Source: Prauserella_A sp040645195 (GTDB lineage: Bacteria; Actinomycetota; Actinomycetes; Mycobacteriales; Pseudonocardiaceae). From it: 64,000 bases of DNA. The position numbers were made by a program, and so were the translations under genes. The stretch is taken from positions 62,001 through 126,000 of the forward strand of contig NZ_JBEYXW010000016.1 of NCBI RefSeq assembly GCF_040645195.1, given 5' to 3'. Shown one piece after another: positions 31,731-41,345 of the stretch (its first letter is position 1; each line of letters starts with the position of its first letter). Below the pieces are notes generated by a model. That model ran no database searches. It was not told the DNA's origin and worked only from the letters and a program-made list of their open reading frames with translations.

Positions 31731-32990
31731 GTGTCGGTCAGCGCGATCCGGGGGAGGCAGCCCGATGGTCAGCAGTGCGGTCTCGAATCGTCCGCTACTG
31801 CCACTGTGGACATCATGATTCCGGTCTACAACGAGGAACGCGCCCTGCCGGGCTGCGTACAGGTCCTGCACGCGTTCCTGTGTGAGCATTTCCCTTTCGA
31901 CTGGAACATCGTCATCGTCGACAACGCGAGCACCGATGCGACAATGGCTGTCGCGCGAAAGGTCGCCGAGGAGTTCGACCGGGTCCGGATCCAGCACCTG
32001 GACCGCAAGGGCCGTGGTCTGGCCCTACGGGAGACGTGGCGGGCCAGCACCGCTGATGTCGTCGTCTACATGGATGTCGATCTCTCGACGGGCCTCGACG
32101 CGCTGCTTCCGTTGGTGGCGCCACTGGTCAACGGCCATTCGGACATCTCGATCGGTTCCCGGCTGGCACCGGGTGCCCGGACGGTCCGTGGTCCGAAACG
32201 TGAGTTCATCTCGCGCTGCTACAACTGGCTCATCCGGCTCAGCCACGGTGCCCGGTTCTCCGACGCCCAGTGCGGTTTCAAAGCCGCGCGGACGGACGTC
32301 ATCCGGCCCATGCTGGACCACGTCGAAGACGACGCGTGGTTCTTCGACACCGAACTGCTGCTGCTCGCGGAGCACAACGGACTCCGCGTGCACGAGGTAC
32401 CCGTCGACTGGGTCGAGGACACCGATAGCCGGGTCGATGTGGCCGGCACGGCGCGCGAGGACATCGTGGGGCTCCTCAGGGTGGCTAGGGCGAAGGCATC
32501 GGGGGCGGCGCGGGTGCGGGAGCTGCCGCAACGCCCGGCGCCGCGTGCGGCTCATCCGGATGCGGTGCTGCGGCGCAGTGAAGGGGCATTGTCGTGGGAG
32601 GTGGTGTCCTTTGCCGTCATCGGCGTGATCTCGACGGTGGCGAACCTCGCGCTCTACGGCCTGTTCCGGACGTGGTGGCCAGTGCTTGTTGCCAACCTCG
32701 CCGCGCTGGTGCTCACGACACTGTTCAACACCGAGGCCAACCGCCGGTTCACCTTCGCGGCGGCGAACAAGGCACGGGGCGCGGCGCACCTGCAGGGATT
32801 CGTCGTGTTCGGCCTGTACTACGCGTTTACGTCGGCTGCGCTGCTGGTACTGCACCAGATCGACCCCAGCCCCGCGAGGGCGCTTGAGCTGGTGGTCCTG
32901 TTCGTCACCTCGATGCTCGGTACGGCGGGGCGGTTCGTCCTACTGCGTAGCTGGGTTTTCCGGAAGGCAAAGGGAGAGGACAAAGCATGA
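31731..32990 (+). CDS. Bifunctional glycosyltransferase family 2 / GtrA protein
   Basis: 419 residues from GTG 31731, which has GAAGGAG at 31718-31724. The N-terminal GT2 domain (about 28-250) shows VDIMIPVYNEERALPGCVQ, VDNASTDATMAVARK and YMDVDLSTGLDALLPL, resembling polyprenyl-phosphate mannose/glucose synthases. The C-terminal GtrA domain has four membrane segments (SFAVIGVISTVANLALYGLF ... FNTEANRRFTFA ... RFVLLRSWVF). It probably makes a lipid-linked sugar on the inner leaflet for the next gene's glycosyltransferase. ATGA overlap downstream. Confidence 0.9.
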   Translation: MSVSAIRGRQPDGQQCGLESSATATVDIMIPVYNEERALPGCVQVLHAFLCEHFPFDWNIVIVDNASTDATMAVARKVAEEFDRVRIQHLDRKGRGLALRETWRASTADVVVYMDVDLSTGLDALLPLVAPLVNGHSDISIGSRLAPGARTVRGPKREFISRCYNWLIRLSHGARFSDAQCGFKAARTDVIRPMLDHVEDDAWFFDTELLLLAEHNGLRVHEVPVDWVEDTDSRVDVAGTAREDIVGLLRVARAKASGAARVRELPQRPAPRAAHPDAVLRRSEGALSWEVVSFAVIGVISTVANLALYGLFRTWWPVLVANLAALVLTTLFNTEANRRFTFAAANKARGAAHLQGFVVFGLYYAFTSAALLVLHQIDPSPARALELVVLFVTSMLGTAGRFVLLRSWVFRKAKGEDKA

Positions 32991-35095
32991 CGATCGCCGC
33001 AGGGCACGCGGTAACGCCGGCACAGAGTGGGCCTGCGCCGCGCGCACGATGGCGAGCATGGGCACTCGCCGCGATCTGTGTCGCGGCGGCGATGCTGTAC
33101 GCCTGGAAGATCAACGCCGGCCAGTTCGGCAACACGTATTACTCGGCCGCCGTCAAATCCATGACGCAGAGCTTCACCAACTTCCTGTTCGGCTCGTTCG
33201 ATCCCTATGGCGTGTTCACTGTGGACAAGCCACCGATGGCGCTGTGGGCGCAAGCGCTCTCGGCGCTCATCTTCGGCTACCACGGTTGGGCACTGCTGTT
33301 GCCGCAAGTGATCGAGGGCGTCGCCGCGGTGTTCCTGTTGCATCGCACGGTGCGCGGCTGGGCGGGCGAGAACGCGGCGCTGGTCGCCGCCGGGATCCTG
33401 GCGCTGACCCCAATCACCGTGGCGATCAATCGGGACAACAATCCCGACACACTGCTCGTACTGTTGTTGATCGGGGCCGCATACGCCTTTACCCGGTCGG
33501 TGCAGGCGAACGCGGCGGCCGGCCGGACCCGATGGCTGTTGCTGTGCGCATTCCTGATCGGATGCGGGTTCCTCACCAAGATGCTGCAGGCGTGGATCAT
33601 CGTGCCGGGAGTGGCGTTGGCGTATTTCGTCGGCAGCTCCGCGCCGGTCAAACGCCGGCTGGTCGACCTGCTGGGTGCGGGCATGGTCCTGTTCGTCTCC
33701 TCGTTCTGGTGGGTGGCGTTGCACGACTGGTGGCCCGGCGACAAGCCCTACATCGGCGGCAGCGCGGACGGTTCGGCCTGGGATCTGATCTTCGGCTACA
33801 ACGGTTTCGGCCGGATCTTCGGTGACAGCGGCAATGCGACGACGGGCGGCGGCCCGCTCGGGGACTTCGACCTTCCCGCCGGTACGGCGCCGCCATCGGG
33901 CGGTGGCGGATTCGGTGGATTCGGTGGCGAGTCCGGCGCCACGCGCATGTTCGGTGACATCGTCGGTGGCCAGATCTCGTGGCTGCTGCCGCTGTGCTTG
34001 CTCGTCCTGGTCGCGGTCGCCGTTGCGGGCTTCCTCCGGATGCGGGGCGCGCGGCCCGGCAATCCCGCCGAGCGGGCGGGCTGGTTCCTCTGGGGCAGCT
34101 GGCTGCTCGTCACACTGGTGGTCTTCAGCTACGCCCAGGGCATCTGGCACCCGTACTACACGACGATGCTGGCACCGGCGATCGCCGCGGTCTCCGCTGC
34201 CGGGGTGGTCCGGTTCTGGCGCGCCTACCGGGCGGCGCGCAACGCGAGCTGGCTGCTGCTGCCGCTGGCCATCGTCCTCACCGTGGGCTGGGCTTTCGTC
34301 GTGGCCAGCCGGGATACCTCCTGGTACGGGTGGACCCGCTGGGCCTGCCTCGCGCTGGGCGCGCTCGCGCTCGCCGGTCTGGTCCTCGGCAGGATGTCGC
34401 CGGAGCACCGCCAGATCGTCGCCACACCGGCCCTGACCACTGGCCTCGTCGCCATGTTGCTCGTACCCGCCGTGTGGTCGGCGGGCACGGCCGCCGCTGC
34501 CGAGCTGAACGGCACGAATCCGACGGCGGGGCCGTCCGGCGGCGGATTGGGCGGCTTCGGGTCCCGGATGGCGTCGGGTGACCAGCCCGGTGGCAGGCAG
34601 CTTCCGGAGGGCATACCCCGTGACAGGCAGCTTCCCGGTGTTTCCGGCGGGGACGGCGCCGGGCTCACCGAGGCGCAGCGGCGCATCCTCGACTACGCCA
34701 AAGAACACAGCGAGGCCGCGAAGATCACGCTGGCCGTCAACGGCTCCGCGATGACGGTCGCGCCCTACATCATTGACTCAGACGAAAACGTGATCGCGAT
34801 GGGCGGCTTCAGCGGCTCCGACAACACACCGTCGGTCGACCAGCTGGAGACCTGGGTCGCCGAGGGCACGCTGCGCTTCGTGCTCAGCGATGCCGGTGAC
34901 GACGCCGGCCCTGGGGGATTCGGCGGCATGGGGCCCGGCGCGCTGAACGGCGCGGCACAGCAGGAACGCCGGCAGTGGATCCAGCAGCACTGCGCGGAGG
35001 TGGATCCGAGCCAGTACGGTGGCGGGGGGCAGCCCACGGACGAGCCCGGCGGCCTGCGGGGAGTTGCGCAGACCCTGTACGACTGTCGGCGCTGA
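32987..35095 (+). CDS. GT39/ArnT-like membrane glycosyltransferase
   Basis: 702 residues. Many membrane segments, with early acidic loop motif SFDPYGVFTVDKPPMALWAQALS typical of ArnT/PMT-type (GT-C) enzymes that take sugar from polyprenyl phosphate. An unusual glycine/proline-rich insertion (GGGPLGDFDLP..GGGGFGGFGG) lies near residue 285, and the C-terminal 200 residues are a soluble domain with further glycine-rich stretches. With the GT2-GtrA gene it forms a two-gene surface-glycosylation unit, probably controlled by the divergent MprAB-like system. Acceptor unknown. Confidence 0.87.
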   Translation: MTIAAGHAVTPAQSGPAPRARWRAWALAAICVAAAMLYAWKINAGQFGNTYYSAAVKSMTQSFTNFLFGSFDPYGVFTVDKPPMALWAQALSALIFGYHGWALLLPQVIEGVAAVFLLHRTVRGWAGENAALVAAGILALTPITVAINRDNNPDTLLVLLLIGAAYAFTRSVQANAAAGRTRWLLLCAFLIGCGFLTKMLQAWIIVPGVALAYFVGSSAPVKRRLVDLLGAGMVLFVSSFWWVALHDWWPGDKPYIGGSADGSAWDLIFGYNGFGRIFGDSGNATTGGGPLGDFDLPAGTAPPSGGGGFGGFGGESGATRMFGDIVGGQISWLLPLCLLVLVAVAVAGFLRMRGARPGNPAERAGWFLWGSWLLVTLVVFSYAQGIWHPYYTTMLAPAIAAVSAAGVVRFWRAYRAARNASWLLLPLAIVLTVGWAFVVASRDTSWYGWTRWACLALGALALAGLVLGRMSPEHRQIVATPALTTGLVAMLLVPAVWSAGTAAAAELNGTNPTAGPSGGGLGGFGSRMASGDQPGGRQLPEGIPRDRQLPGVSGGDGAGLTEAQRRILDYAKEHSEAAKITLAVNGSAMTVAPYIIDSDENVIAMGGFSGSDNTPSVDQLETWVAEGTLRFVLSDAGDDAGPGGFGGMGPGALNGAAQQERRQWIQQHCAEVDPSQYGGGGQPTDEPGGLRGVAQTLYDCRR

Positions 35096-35150
35096 GCACG
35101 CTACGCAGGAACCGTCCTATGCAGACGAATCGATGTCCGCGTGACCTCGT

Positions 35151-36509
35151 TCAGGACCGCGCGGCCAGGGTAGGCTCCGCCGGGGTGGCGAAGTACTGGT
35201 TTTCCGGCCGGGGCAGGCCGTAGTGCCCGCGCAGAGTGCGCTCGGTGTAGTCGCGGCGGAAGAGACCACGTTGCTGGAGCACGGGCACGACCTGTTCGAC
35301 GAAGTCCTCCAGCACCGCGGGCAGGATCGGTGGCATGATGTTGAACCCGTCGGCCGCGCCGGAGCAGAACCAGTCCTCGATCACGTCCGCGATCTGCTCC
35401 GGCGTACCTGCCGTGACGAAATGGCCGCGGCCGCCGGCGAGGGTGTGCAGCAGCGAACGCAGTGTCGGACGTTCGCGTTCCACGAGGCGGTGGATCAGCT
35501 CCGCACGGCTCTGCGCACCCTGGACGGTGGCCGGGTCCGGAAGGTCCGTTGTGGACAGCCGTTCGTCGAGTGCGAGGTGGGAGAGGTCGGCGCCGCCGAA
35601 GCGCGCGGAGAGGTGGGCGAGGCCCACGGCGGGCACCGTGAGCTCGTTGAGCTCCTGCCACAACCGGTTCGCCTCGGCCTCGGTCGCGCCGATCACGGGG
35701 CTGAGCCCCGGCAGCACCAGAACGTGGTCGGGGGAGCGGCCGAGCCGGGCGGCGCGGGCTTTCAGGTCGGCGCTGAACGCCAGTGCCGTGTCCTTCTCCA
35801 GGTGTGCGGTGAACACCGCCTCGGCGTAGGTGGCGGCGAACTGCCTGCCCTTGTCCGATGAGCCCGCCTGCACCAGCAGTGGCCGTCCCTGCGGTGAGCG
35901 CGGGATGTTCAACGCACCCGTCACCTGGTAATGGCGTCCCTGGTGTTTGATCGGGCGGACCCGCGCGATGTCGACGTAGGTGCCCGCGGCGGGGTCGTCC
36001 ACCCGCGCGTTGTCGGCCCAGCTGTCCCAGAGCTTGCTCACCACGTCGAGGTACTCGAACGCCCGGTCGTAGCGTTCGTCGTGGCCGATCTGAGTGCTGT
36101 CGCCGTAGTTGGCGGCGGTGGCCTTGAGCCAGGAGGTGACGATGTTCCAGCCCACCCGGCCGCCGCTGATGTGGTCGAGTGACGCGAACTGCCTGGCCAG
36201 GTTGTAGGGCTCGGTGTAGGTGCTCGACGCGGTCGCGATCAGTCCGATGTGCTCGGTCGCTCTGGCGAGCGCCGCCAGTGTGGTCAGCGGTTCGAGGCCG
36301 CCGCGTGCGGCGTGCTCGACGTCGCGGCCGATGGCGAGATGGTCGGCGAAGAAGATCGAGTCGAACTTTCCCCGCTCGGCGAGCGCGGCGATGTTCTCGT
36401 AGTAGGCGATATCAGTGAGGCTCGACGTGCTCGCGCGGGGATGCCGCCACGCCGCCTCATGATGACCGCGGCCGTGGATGAACACGTTCAGATGCAGTGT
36501 CCGTGACAT
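35151..36509 (-). CDS. NtaA/DszA/SfnG-type FMN-dependent monooxygenase (LLM family)
   Basis: 452 residues: LHLNVFIHGRGHHEAAWRHP, RGKFDSIFFADHLAIG, LEPLTTLAALARATEHIGLIATASSTYTEPYNLARQFASLDHISGGRVGWNIVTS and PRSPQGRPLLVQAGSS are landmarks of the nitrilotriacetate/dibenzothiophene-sulfone monooxygenase group of luciferase-like enzymes. It needs reduced FMN from a reductase not encoded nearby. Last gene of a sulfonate-type ABC operon (ATGA overlap with the ATPase), so it probably desulfonates an imported organosulfur compound; amino-polycarboxylates are the alternative. Confidence 0.9.
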   Translation of the reverse strand: MSRTLHLNVFIHGRGHHEAAWRHPRASTSSLTDIAYYENIAALAERGKFDSIFFADHLAIGRDVEHAARGGLEPLTTLAALARATEHIGLIATASSTYTEPYNLARQFASLDHISGGRVGWNIVTSWLKATAANYGDSTQIGHDERYDRAFEYLDVVSKLWDSWADNARVDDPAAGTYVDIARVRPIKHQGRHYQVTGALNIPRSPQGRPLLVQAGSSDKGRQFAATYAEAVFTAHLEKDTALAFSADLKARAARLGRSPDHVLVLPGLSPVIGATEAEANRLWQELNELTVPAVGLAHLSARFGGADLSHLALDERLSTTDLPDPATVQGAQSRAELIHRLVERERPTLRSLLHTLAGGRGHFVTAGTPEQIADVIEDWFCSGAADGFNIMPPILPAVLEDFVEQVVPVLQQRGLFRRDYTERTLRGHYGLPRPENQYFATPAEPTLAARS

Positions 36510-37240
36510 CAGTTTTCCTTCCCTGGGTTCTCGTCGGCCACGCCGAGTCCGCGTAGCAGCGTCTGCCGTGCCGCGACGATCGCCGGATGGGTGCGCTGCC
36601 GGGGGCGGGGCAACCCGACCTGGTGGTCGAGCACGATCTTTCCGGCTTCCAGCACCAGTACCCGGTCGGCGAGCGCCAGTGCCTCGTCGACGTCGTGCGT
36701 GACCAGCAGTACCGCTGGCCGGTGTGCGGTGACCAGGTCCAGCAGCAGGCGGTGCATTCGCAGCCGGGTCAGTGCGTCGAGCGCACCGAACGGCTCATCG
36801 GCCAGCAGCAGGCTCGGCTCCCGCACCAGCGACCTCGCGAGCGCGACCCGCTGCTGTTCGCCGCCGGACAGCGCGTTCGGCCACGCCCGTTCCCGGCCGG
36901 CAAGGCCAACGTCGGCGAGTGCCGCGGTACCGCGCTGCGCGGTGTCCGGACCACGCAGGCCCAGCGTGACGTTGTCGAGCACCCGGTTCCAGGGCAGGAG
37001 CCGGGAGTCCTGGAACAGCACGGAACGGTTGCCGGGCACGACGACGGTACCGACACCGGTGACGTCATCGTCCAGTTCGGACAGTGCCCGCAGCAGTGTG
37101 CTCTTTCCGGAGCCGCTGCGGCCGATGAGCGCGACGAATTCGCCTGCCGCGATGGTCAGCGACACGTCGTCGAGGACTACCCGGTCGCCGTAGCGACGGG
37201 TCAGGCCCTCGGTGACCACCGCGGGCGCCGGTGCGCTCAT
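36509..37240 (-). CDS. Sulfonate/nitrate-type ABC transporter ATP-binding protein (SsuB-like)
   Basis: 243 residues from ATG 37240. Walker A LIGRSGSGKSTLLRAL, Q-loop FQDSRLLPW, signature LSGGEQQRVALARSLV, Walker B LLLADEPFGALDALTR and switch His THDVDEAL. The QDSRLLPW Q-loop is that of the SsuB/TauB/NrtD family. The open frame extends to 37441, but the extra part overlaps the permease gene. It overlaps both neighbours by 3-4 bp and powers uptake through the adjacent permease. Confidence 0.92.
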   Translation of the reverse strand: MSAPAPAVVTEGLTRRYGDRVVLDDVSLTIAAGEFVALIGRSGSGKSTLLRALSELDDDVTGVGTVVVPGNRSVLFQDSRLLPWNRVLDNVTLGLRGPDTAQRGTAALADVGLAGRERAWPNALSGGEQQRVALARSLVREPSLLLADEPFGALDALTRLRMHRLLLDLVTAHRPAVLLVTHDVDEALALADRVLVLEAGKIVLDHQVGLPRPRQRTHPAIVAARQTLLRGLGVADENPGKEN

Positions 37241-38067
37241 GATCCGATCGTCTTTCGCCACGACAGTGCCTTGCGCTCCACCAGCCGCACGGCGAGGTCC
37301 GAACAGAGCCCGAGCACCGCGTAGATGACGAGCCCGACCACGATGACATCGGTCTGGCCGTAGTCGCGTGCCTTGGTCATGAGGTAGCCGATTCCCTCCG
37401 TGGCATTGATCTGTTCCAGTACCACCAGCGCCGTCCAGCACATCGTTACGGCCAGCCGCAGACCGGTGAAGAATCCCGGTAGTGCGCCGGGGAGCGCCAC
37501 CCGGCGCAGGAACTCTGTCCGCGACAGGCCCACGGTCCTGGCGAGCTCCACGTACCGCACGTCGATGCCGCGCAGGGCCGCGTGGGTGTTCAGGTACACC
37601 GGCACGAAGACGCTGCTGGCGATGACCGCGATCTTCATCTCCTCGCCGATTCCCAGCCAGAGGATCGCCAGCGGGATCAGGGCGAGCGTGGGGATGGCAC
37701 GTTTGATCTGGACGAGACCGTCGATGGACGCCTCACCGAGCCGGCTGAGCCCCGCCACCAGTGCGAGCACCAGGCCCACCGCAACACCGATGGCCAGCGC
37801 CAGGTAGGCACGCTGGGCGGAGGCGCCCAGATGGGGCAGCAGCTCACCGTCCACGAGCATCTCGAAACCCGTGCGCAGGGCCACCGAGGGCCCGGCCAGC
37901 TGGCGTGGCGACACCCAGCCCACCGTGGCGGCGAACTCCCAGACGACCAGCACGACCACGGGACCGAACAGCAGGCCGAGCGGTTTAACCGGGCGCGGCA
38001 CGAGGCGCGGCTTTCTCGCGTGCTCCGTTGGTGCGACGACACTGCGGGGGAGCAGATCGCGGGTCAC
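37237..38067 (-). CDS. Sulfonate/taurine-type ABC transporter permease (SsuC-like)
   Basis: 276 residues from GTG 38067, six membrane segments, and the permease EAA loop ELARTVGLSRTEFLRRVALPGALPGFFTGLRLA. RAIPTLALIPLAILWLGIGEEMKI and ATEGIGYLM are typical of SsuC/TauC. The gene is coupled to the binding-protein gene upstream and the ATPase gene downstream by 4-bp overlaps. Confidence 0.92.
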   Translation of the reverse strand: MTRDLLPRSVVAPTEHARKPRLVPRPVKPLGLLFGPVVVLVVWEFAATVGWVSPRQLAGPSVALRTGFEMLVDGELLPHLGASAQRAYLALAIGVAVGLVLALVAGLSRLGEASIDGLVQIKRAIPTLALIPLAILWLGIGEEMKIAVIASSVFVPVYLNTHAALRGIDVRYVELARTVGLSRTEFLRRVALPGALPGFFTGLRLAVTMCWTALVVLEQINATEGIGYLMTKARDYGQTDVIVVGLVIYAVLGLCSDLAVRLVERKALSWRKTIGS

Positions 38068-39131
38068 GGCGTTGCCGATCGGCTCGCGCCGGAGCGCTCG
38101 GCGGCTTCCGCGATCACCGGATCGAAGCGGGTGTCGAACTCCGCGCGGGCGTCCAGCCGCTGCGGCAGGTCACCGGCTTCGGCGAGAATGTCGATGGTGC
38201 TCTGTTGTGTCGCGATCAGCGCGTCGTCCAGCGGTGGGAACGAGTACTCCCCTTCGGACTCGACGATCGCTCTGCCTTCGGCCGCGGTGAGATCCTGGCC
38301 GCGTACGTAGTAGGCGTCGATCCAGGCATCCACATTGTCCTGTGACCATTGTGCCGCGGCGACCCAGCGCTGGACGAAGTCCCGGATGGCGGCGGCCTTC
38401 GCGGGATCGGCCAGCGCCCCGCCGCGGGCGTAGAGGTATTGCAGTCCACTTGCGACGCCCTCGGTCTCCGAATCGGGAACCGCGCTGGCACCGGCGTCGC
38501 GGTACTCGGTGAGGTAACGCGTGAAGTGCGGCTCGTTGAGCACCGCGACATCGACCTGGCCGGTGCGGATGGCATCGGGAAAGTCCGCTGCCTTCAAGGG
38601 AACCAGCTGGACATCGTCCGTGGTGAGCCCCGCCTTGCGGAGCGCGCGCAACACGTACGGCTGGCGCCCTGTGCCCTCGCCGTAGGTGATGCGCTTGCCC
38701 TTGAGATCGGCCAGCGTCGTCACGCGGACGCCTGGCGCGACGGCCATCCGGTAGTCGGGTAGCGCCTGCCGTTTCGCCGCGACGATCGGCACGGCCTCGC
38801 CGGAGGCGTGTGCCTGGATCGGCGGAGTGTCGCCGACGGCCGCGAGATCGACCGCGTCGGCCCGGATGGCCTCGAGTATCGACGGCCCGCCGAGGAAGTT
38901 CGCGTACTCCACCGAACTGGCCAGCTGGTCGTGTTCGCCCGATGCGCGCAGCAGGGTCTGCACCGCCTCGTTCTGGTCGGCGACGACGAGCTTCGTGCCG
39001 GATGGCACGGTGGTCGGCAGGGGCGTGTCCGTCGGCGGTGGTGCGCTGGCGTCCGTGGCGGGTGCGCATGCGGTGAAGGCCAATGCGGCGACGAGCGCAA
39101 GACCGATCCTGGTGGCGCGGCGGGAGAGCAT
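38064..39131 (-). CDS. ABC transporter substrate-binding lipoprotein (SsuA/NitT/TauA family)
   Basis: 355 residues from ATG 39131, preceded by GAGG; an upstream in-frame start at 39167 is less likely. Lipoprotein signal LALVAALAFTACAP. Family features: VEYANFLGGPSILEAIRADAVDLAAVGDTPPIQAHASG, LADLKGKRITYGEGTGRQPYVLRALRKAGLT and VDVAVLNEPHFTRYL. It binds an aliphatic sulfonate or similar oxyanion outside the membrane. First gene of the operon binding protein-permease-ATPase-monooxygenase. Confidence 0.92.
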   Translation of the reverse strand: MLSRRATRIGLALVAALAFTACAPATDASAPPPTDTPLPTTVPSGTKLVVADQNEAVQTLLRASGEHDQLASSVEYANFLGGPSILEAIRADAVDLAAVGDTPPIQAHASGEAVPIVAAKRQALPDYRMAVAPGVRVTTLADLKGKRITYGEGTGRQPYVLRALRKAGLTTDDVQLVPLKAADFPDAIRTGQVDVAVLNEPHFTRYLTEYRDAGASAVPDSETEGVASGLQYLYARGGALADPAKAAAIRDFVQRWVAAAQWSQDNVDAWIDAYYVRGQDLTAAEGRAIVESEGEYSFPPLDDALIATQQSTIDILAEAGDLPQRLDARAEFDTRFDPVIAEAAERSGASRSATP

Positions 39132-39294
39132 GGCCGTGATCCTCAATGCGGCCCGTTCCCTGTACAAGAGCGGCTCACAGAATGAGAAAAATGGCGCGAA
39201 AACTAATGTGCAGAAAGAAAGTTAAGCGTGCGTACGAAAGCCGGATAGGTTGAACAGCGGCATCTCGTCGGGCGTCAAAGGATCGAGCCGAAAC

Positions 39295-40465
39295 CTAGAA
39301 CGGTGGTGGGTCGTGGAGTGGTTCGGGTTCGCTGGTGTAGGTGTAGCCGCTGGGTGTGGTGATGGTGACGGCGGCGGTTTCGGGGTGTAGGTGGTAGGTC
39401 CACCCGGGCCGGTTTTTGAGCCGGTGGTGGCGGCGGCAGTAGTTGACGAGGTTGGTGTGGTCGGTGTTGCCGTGGCGGTTCCAGGGGGTGTGGTGGTCGT
39501 TGTCACCGAAGTGCGCCGGCCGGTGACATGACGGGAACCGGCATTCGCGATCCCGCACCCGCACGAACTCGTCGGTGAGCGCCGGTGGCCGATACTTGCG
39601 CCGTCCCACGTCGATCGGCGCTCCGGTGAGCGGATCGGTGACGATCCGCCGCCAGGTCGAGGAGGGCTGGTGGGCGATTTCACGGGCCACGTTGGCCGAA
39701 ATCGGACCGTACCCCGCCAACTGTGCGGGGTTGTCGTTCAATCCGGCCAGGGTGGTCAGGTCGACGTAAACATGGACATCGGCCTTCGCCCTCGAACCGT
39801 CGGTGTTCGTGCCGAGCAGGAGTTCGGCGAAGACGTCGGCCCGAAGTTGGTCGAGAGTGCGGGATTCGTTGCCGCCACGCAGGGTACGGGCCATCCGGTC
39901 GATCCGAGCGTAGGCGGATGAGGCGACCTCGGCGGGCAGATCGGCGAGCAATGTGGACATGCCGTCCTCGCCGGGTAGCAACTGCACCGACCGTTCCGCC
40001 CGACGGTGGGCCGCCCGCCGGGCGGGCCCTGCAGGATCGGTCTTCATTGCCCAGTAGGCAGCAACCCGTCGCACCTGGTGAGGGTTCTTGCCTTCAAGCC
40101 GAGGAGCGACAGCAGAGTCAACCTCCCGAGCCTGCGAGTCGTCGAGCCACGCGGTAGCGCTGGCCACCTTCGAAGCCCGATAGGAATCGACAAACACCGG
40201 ACTCCATAGCAGCCAAAGTCTCCGGCAGCCGATGGACCAAGGTGGTAGACAAATCCACAACCCGCCGAGCATGCTGCTCACTAACCGACAACAGCAATGC
40301 CAACTCGGCAGCCACATCGGGAGCATGCCCCCGATCCTCATCCAGCGAGTTGATCGCCTGATGCAACGAGGCATCAACCCACATCTTGATCCGATTGAGA
40401 GCCAAGATCCGATCCGGAATCTGTTGGTCTAGCGAGAAATCCCCCACGAACCGATCATACCGCAC
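39295..40465 (-). pseudogene. DUF222/HNH endonuclease protein, frameshifted
   Basis: The N-terminal half reads from GTG 40465 (FSLDQQIPDRILALNRIKMW, then LALLLSVSEQHARRVVDLSTTLVHRLPETLAAMESGV). The rest reads in another frame (VDSYRASKVASATAWLDDSQAREVDSAV to the HNH motif FPSCHRPAHFGDNDHHTPWNRHGNTDHTNLVNYCRRHH). The frames join at a run of three A (40192-40194 on the plus strand): one extra base converts VDSY to CRF. Either a real single-base insertion or a sequencing error. Apart from this it is a 13E12-type gene. Unlike the copy at 3247-4527 it has no SOS box. Confidence 0.8.
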
Positions 40466-40633
40466 TGCGTAGCGAACTACAAGGCGGCCTGACAGCGATA
40501 CCCGGACCGTGGGGAACTGTCGCTAGTAGACAGTGGCAAAACTCAACCACAGGAGCGACAGTTTCACACGGCGCTCCGAAGGCGTGCCTGAAACCCAACC
40601 ACCCCAACCACAAACACCTCAACGACCCCAACG

Positions 40634-41230
40634 CTAATCGCCCCCACCCACCTCCCGCGCCACACGCGACAGCCGCAACCGGTAGCCCGCCCACCACTGC
40701 GGGGTGGTGCCCGGTGGCAGGTTGTCGACGTCCTGCCGCAACCCGACGGCGCCGTCGATGAGTTCGCGGACGATGTCCGCATGCCCGGCGTGCCGGTGGG
40801 TCTCAGCGGTCATGTGCACCAGGATCTGGTGCAGGGTCACCTGGCTGCGTTCCCGTGGCCAGTGCGGTACCTCGCCGACCGCGTCGAGCCCGAGCCTCTC
40901 GATGGTCGCGTCCGAGTGTGCCCATACCCGGCGGTACAGTCCGACGATCTGCTCCCGCGACTCGTCGGCCGTCGCCCACATGTCCGCGTTGGGTTCGGCA
41001 TCGTCGCTCAGCCAGGGCAGCGCTTCGGGGAACGGTCGGCCGAACACGCCGCCGAAGTACCCCGCCTCGCAGCCCGCCAGGTGCTTGACCAGACCCAGCA
41101 GGTTCGTGCCGGTGGGTGTCAGCGGGCGGCGGATGTCGTATTCACCGAGTCCGTCGAGTTTCCACAACATGGCGTCCCGGGCAGTGCGGAGGTAACGGTG
41201 CAGGGTCGCTTTCGCCTCAGGCAGAGTCAT
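40634..41230 (-). CDS. DinB superfamily (DUF664) protein
   Basis: 198 residues from ATG 41230; the open frame continues upstream but without conservation. MTLPEAKATLHRYLRTARDAMLWKLDGLGEYDIRRPLTPTGTNLLGLVKHLAGCEAGYFGGVFG is the DUF664/DinB start, with the metal-ligand histidines expected at LVKHLAGCE and at HQILVHMTAETHRHAGH. DinB-like four-helix proteins often act as thiol-dependent transferases or are stress-induced; no specific role can be assigned. Confidence 0.87.
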   Translation of the reverse strand: MTLPEAKATLHRYLRTARDAMLWKLDGLGEYDIRRPLTPTGTNLLGLVKHLAGCEAGYFGGVFGRPFPEALPWLSDDAEPNADMWATADESREQIVGLYRRVWAHSDATIERLGLDAVGEVPHWPRERSQVTLHQILVHMTAETHRHAGHADIVRELIDGAVGLRQDVDNLPPGTTPQWWAGYRLRLSRVAREVGGGD

Positions 41231-41345
41231 GCCGGACAGGTTCTCACCTACCGGTAAGCCCCCCACTCCGGGGCGGCCAACGCGTGTCTCACCAGCGTCG
41301 CCTGTGCGACACTGAAAGGACAGCCGCTGGCTCGAGGGAGTCGAC

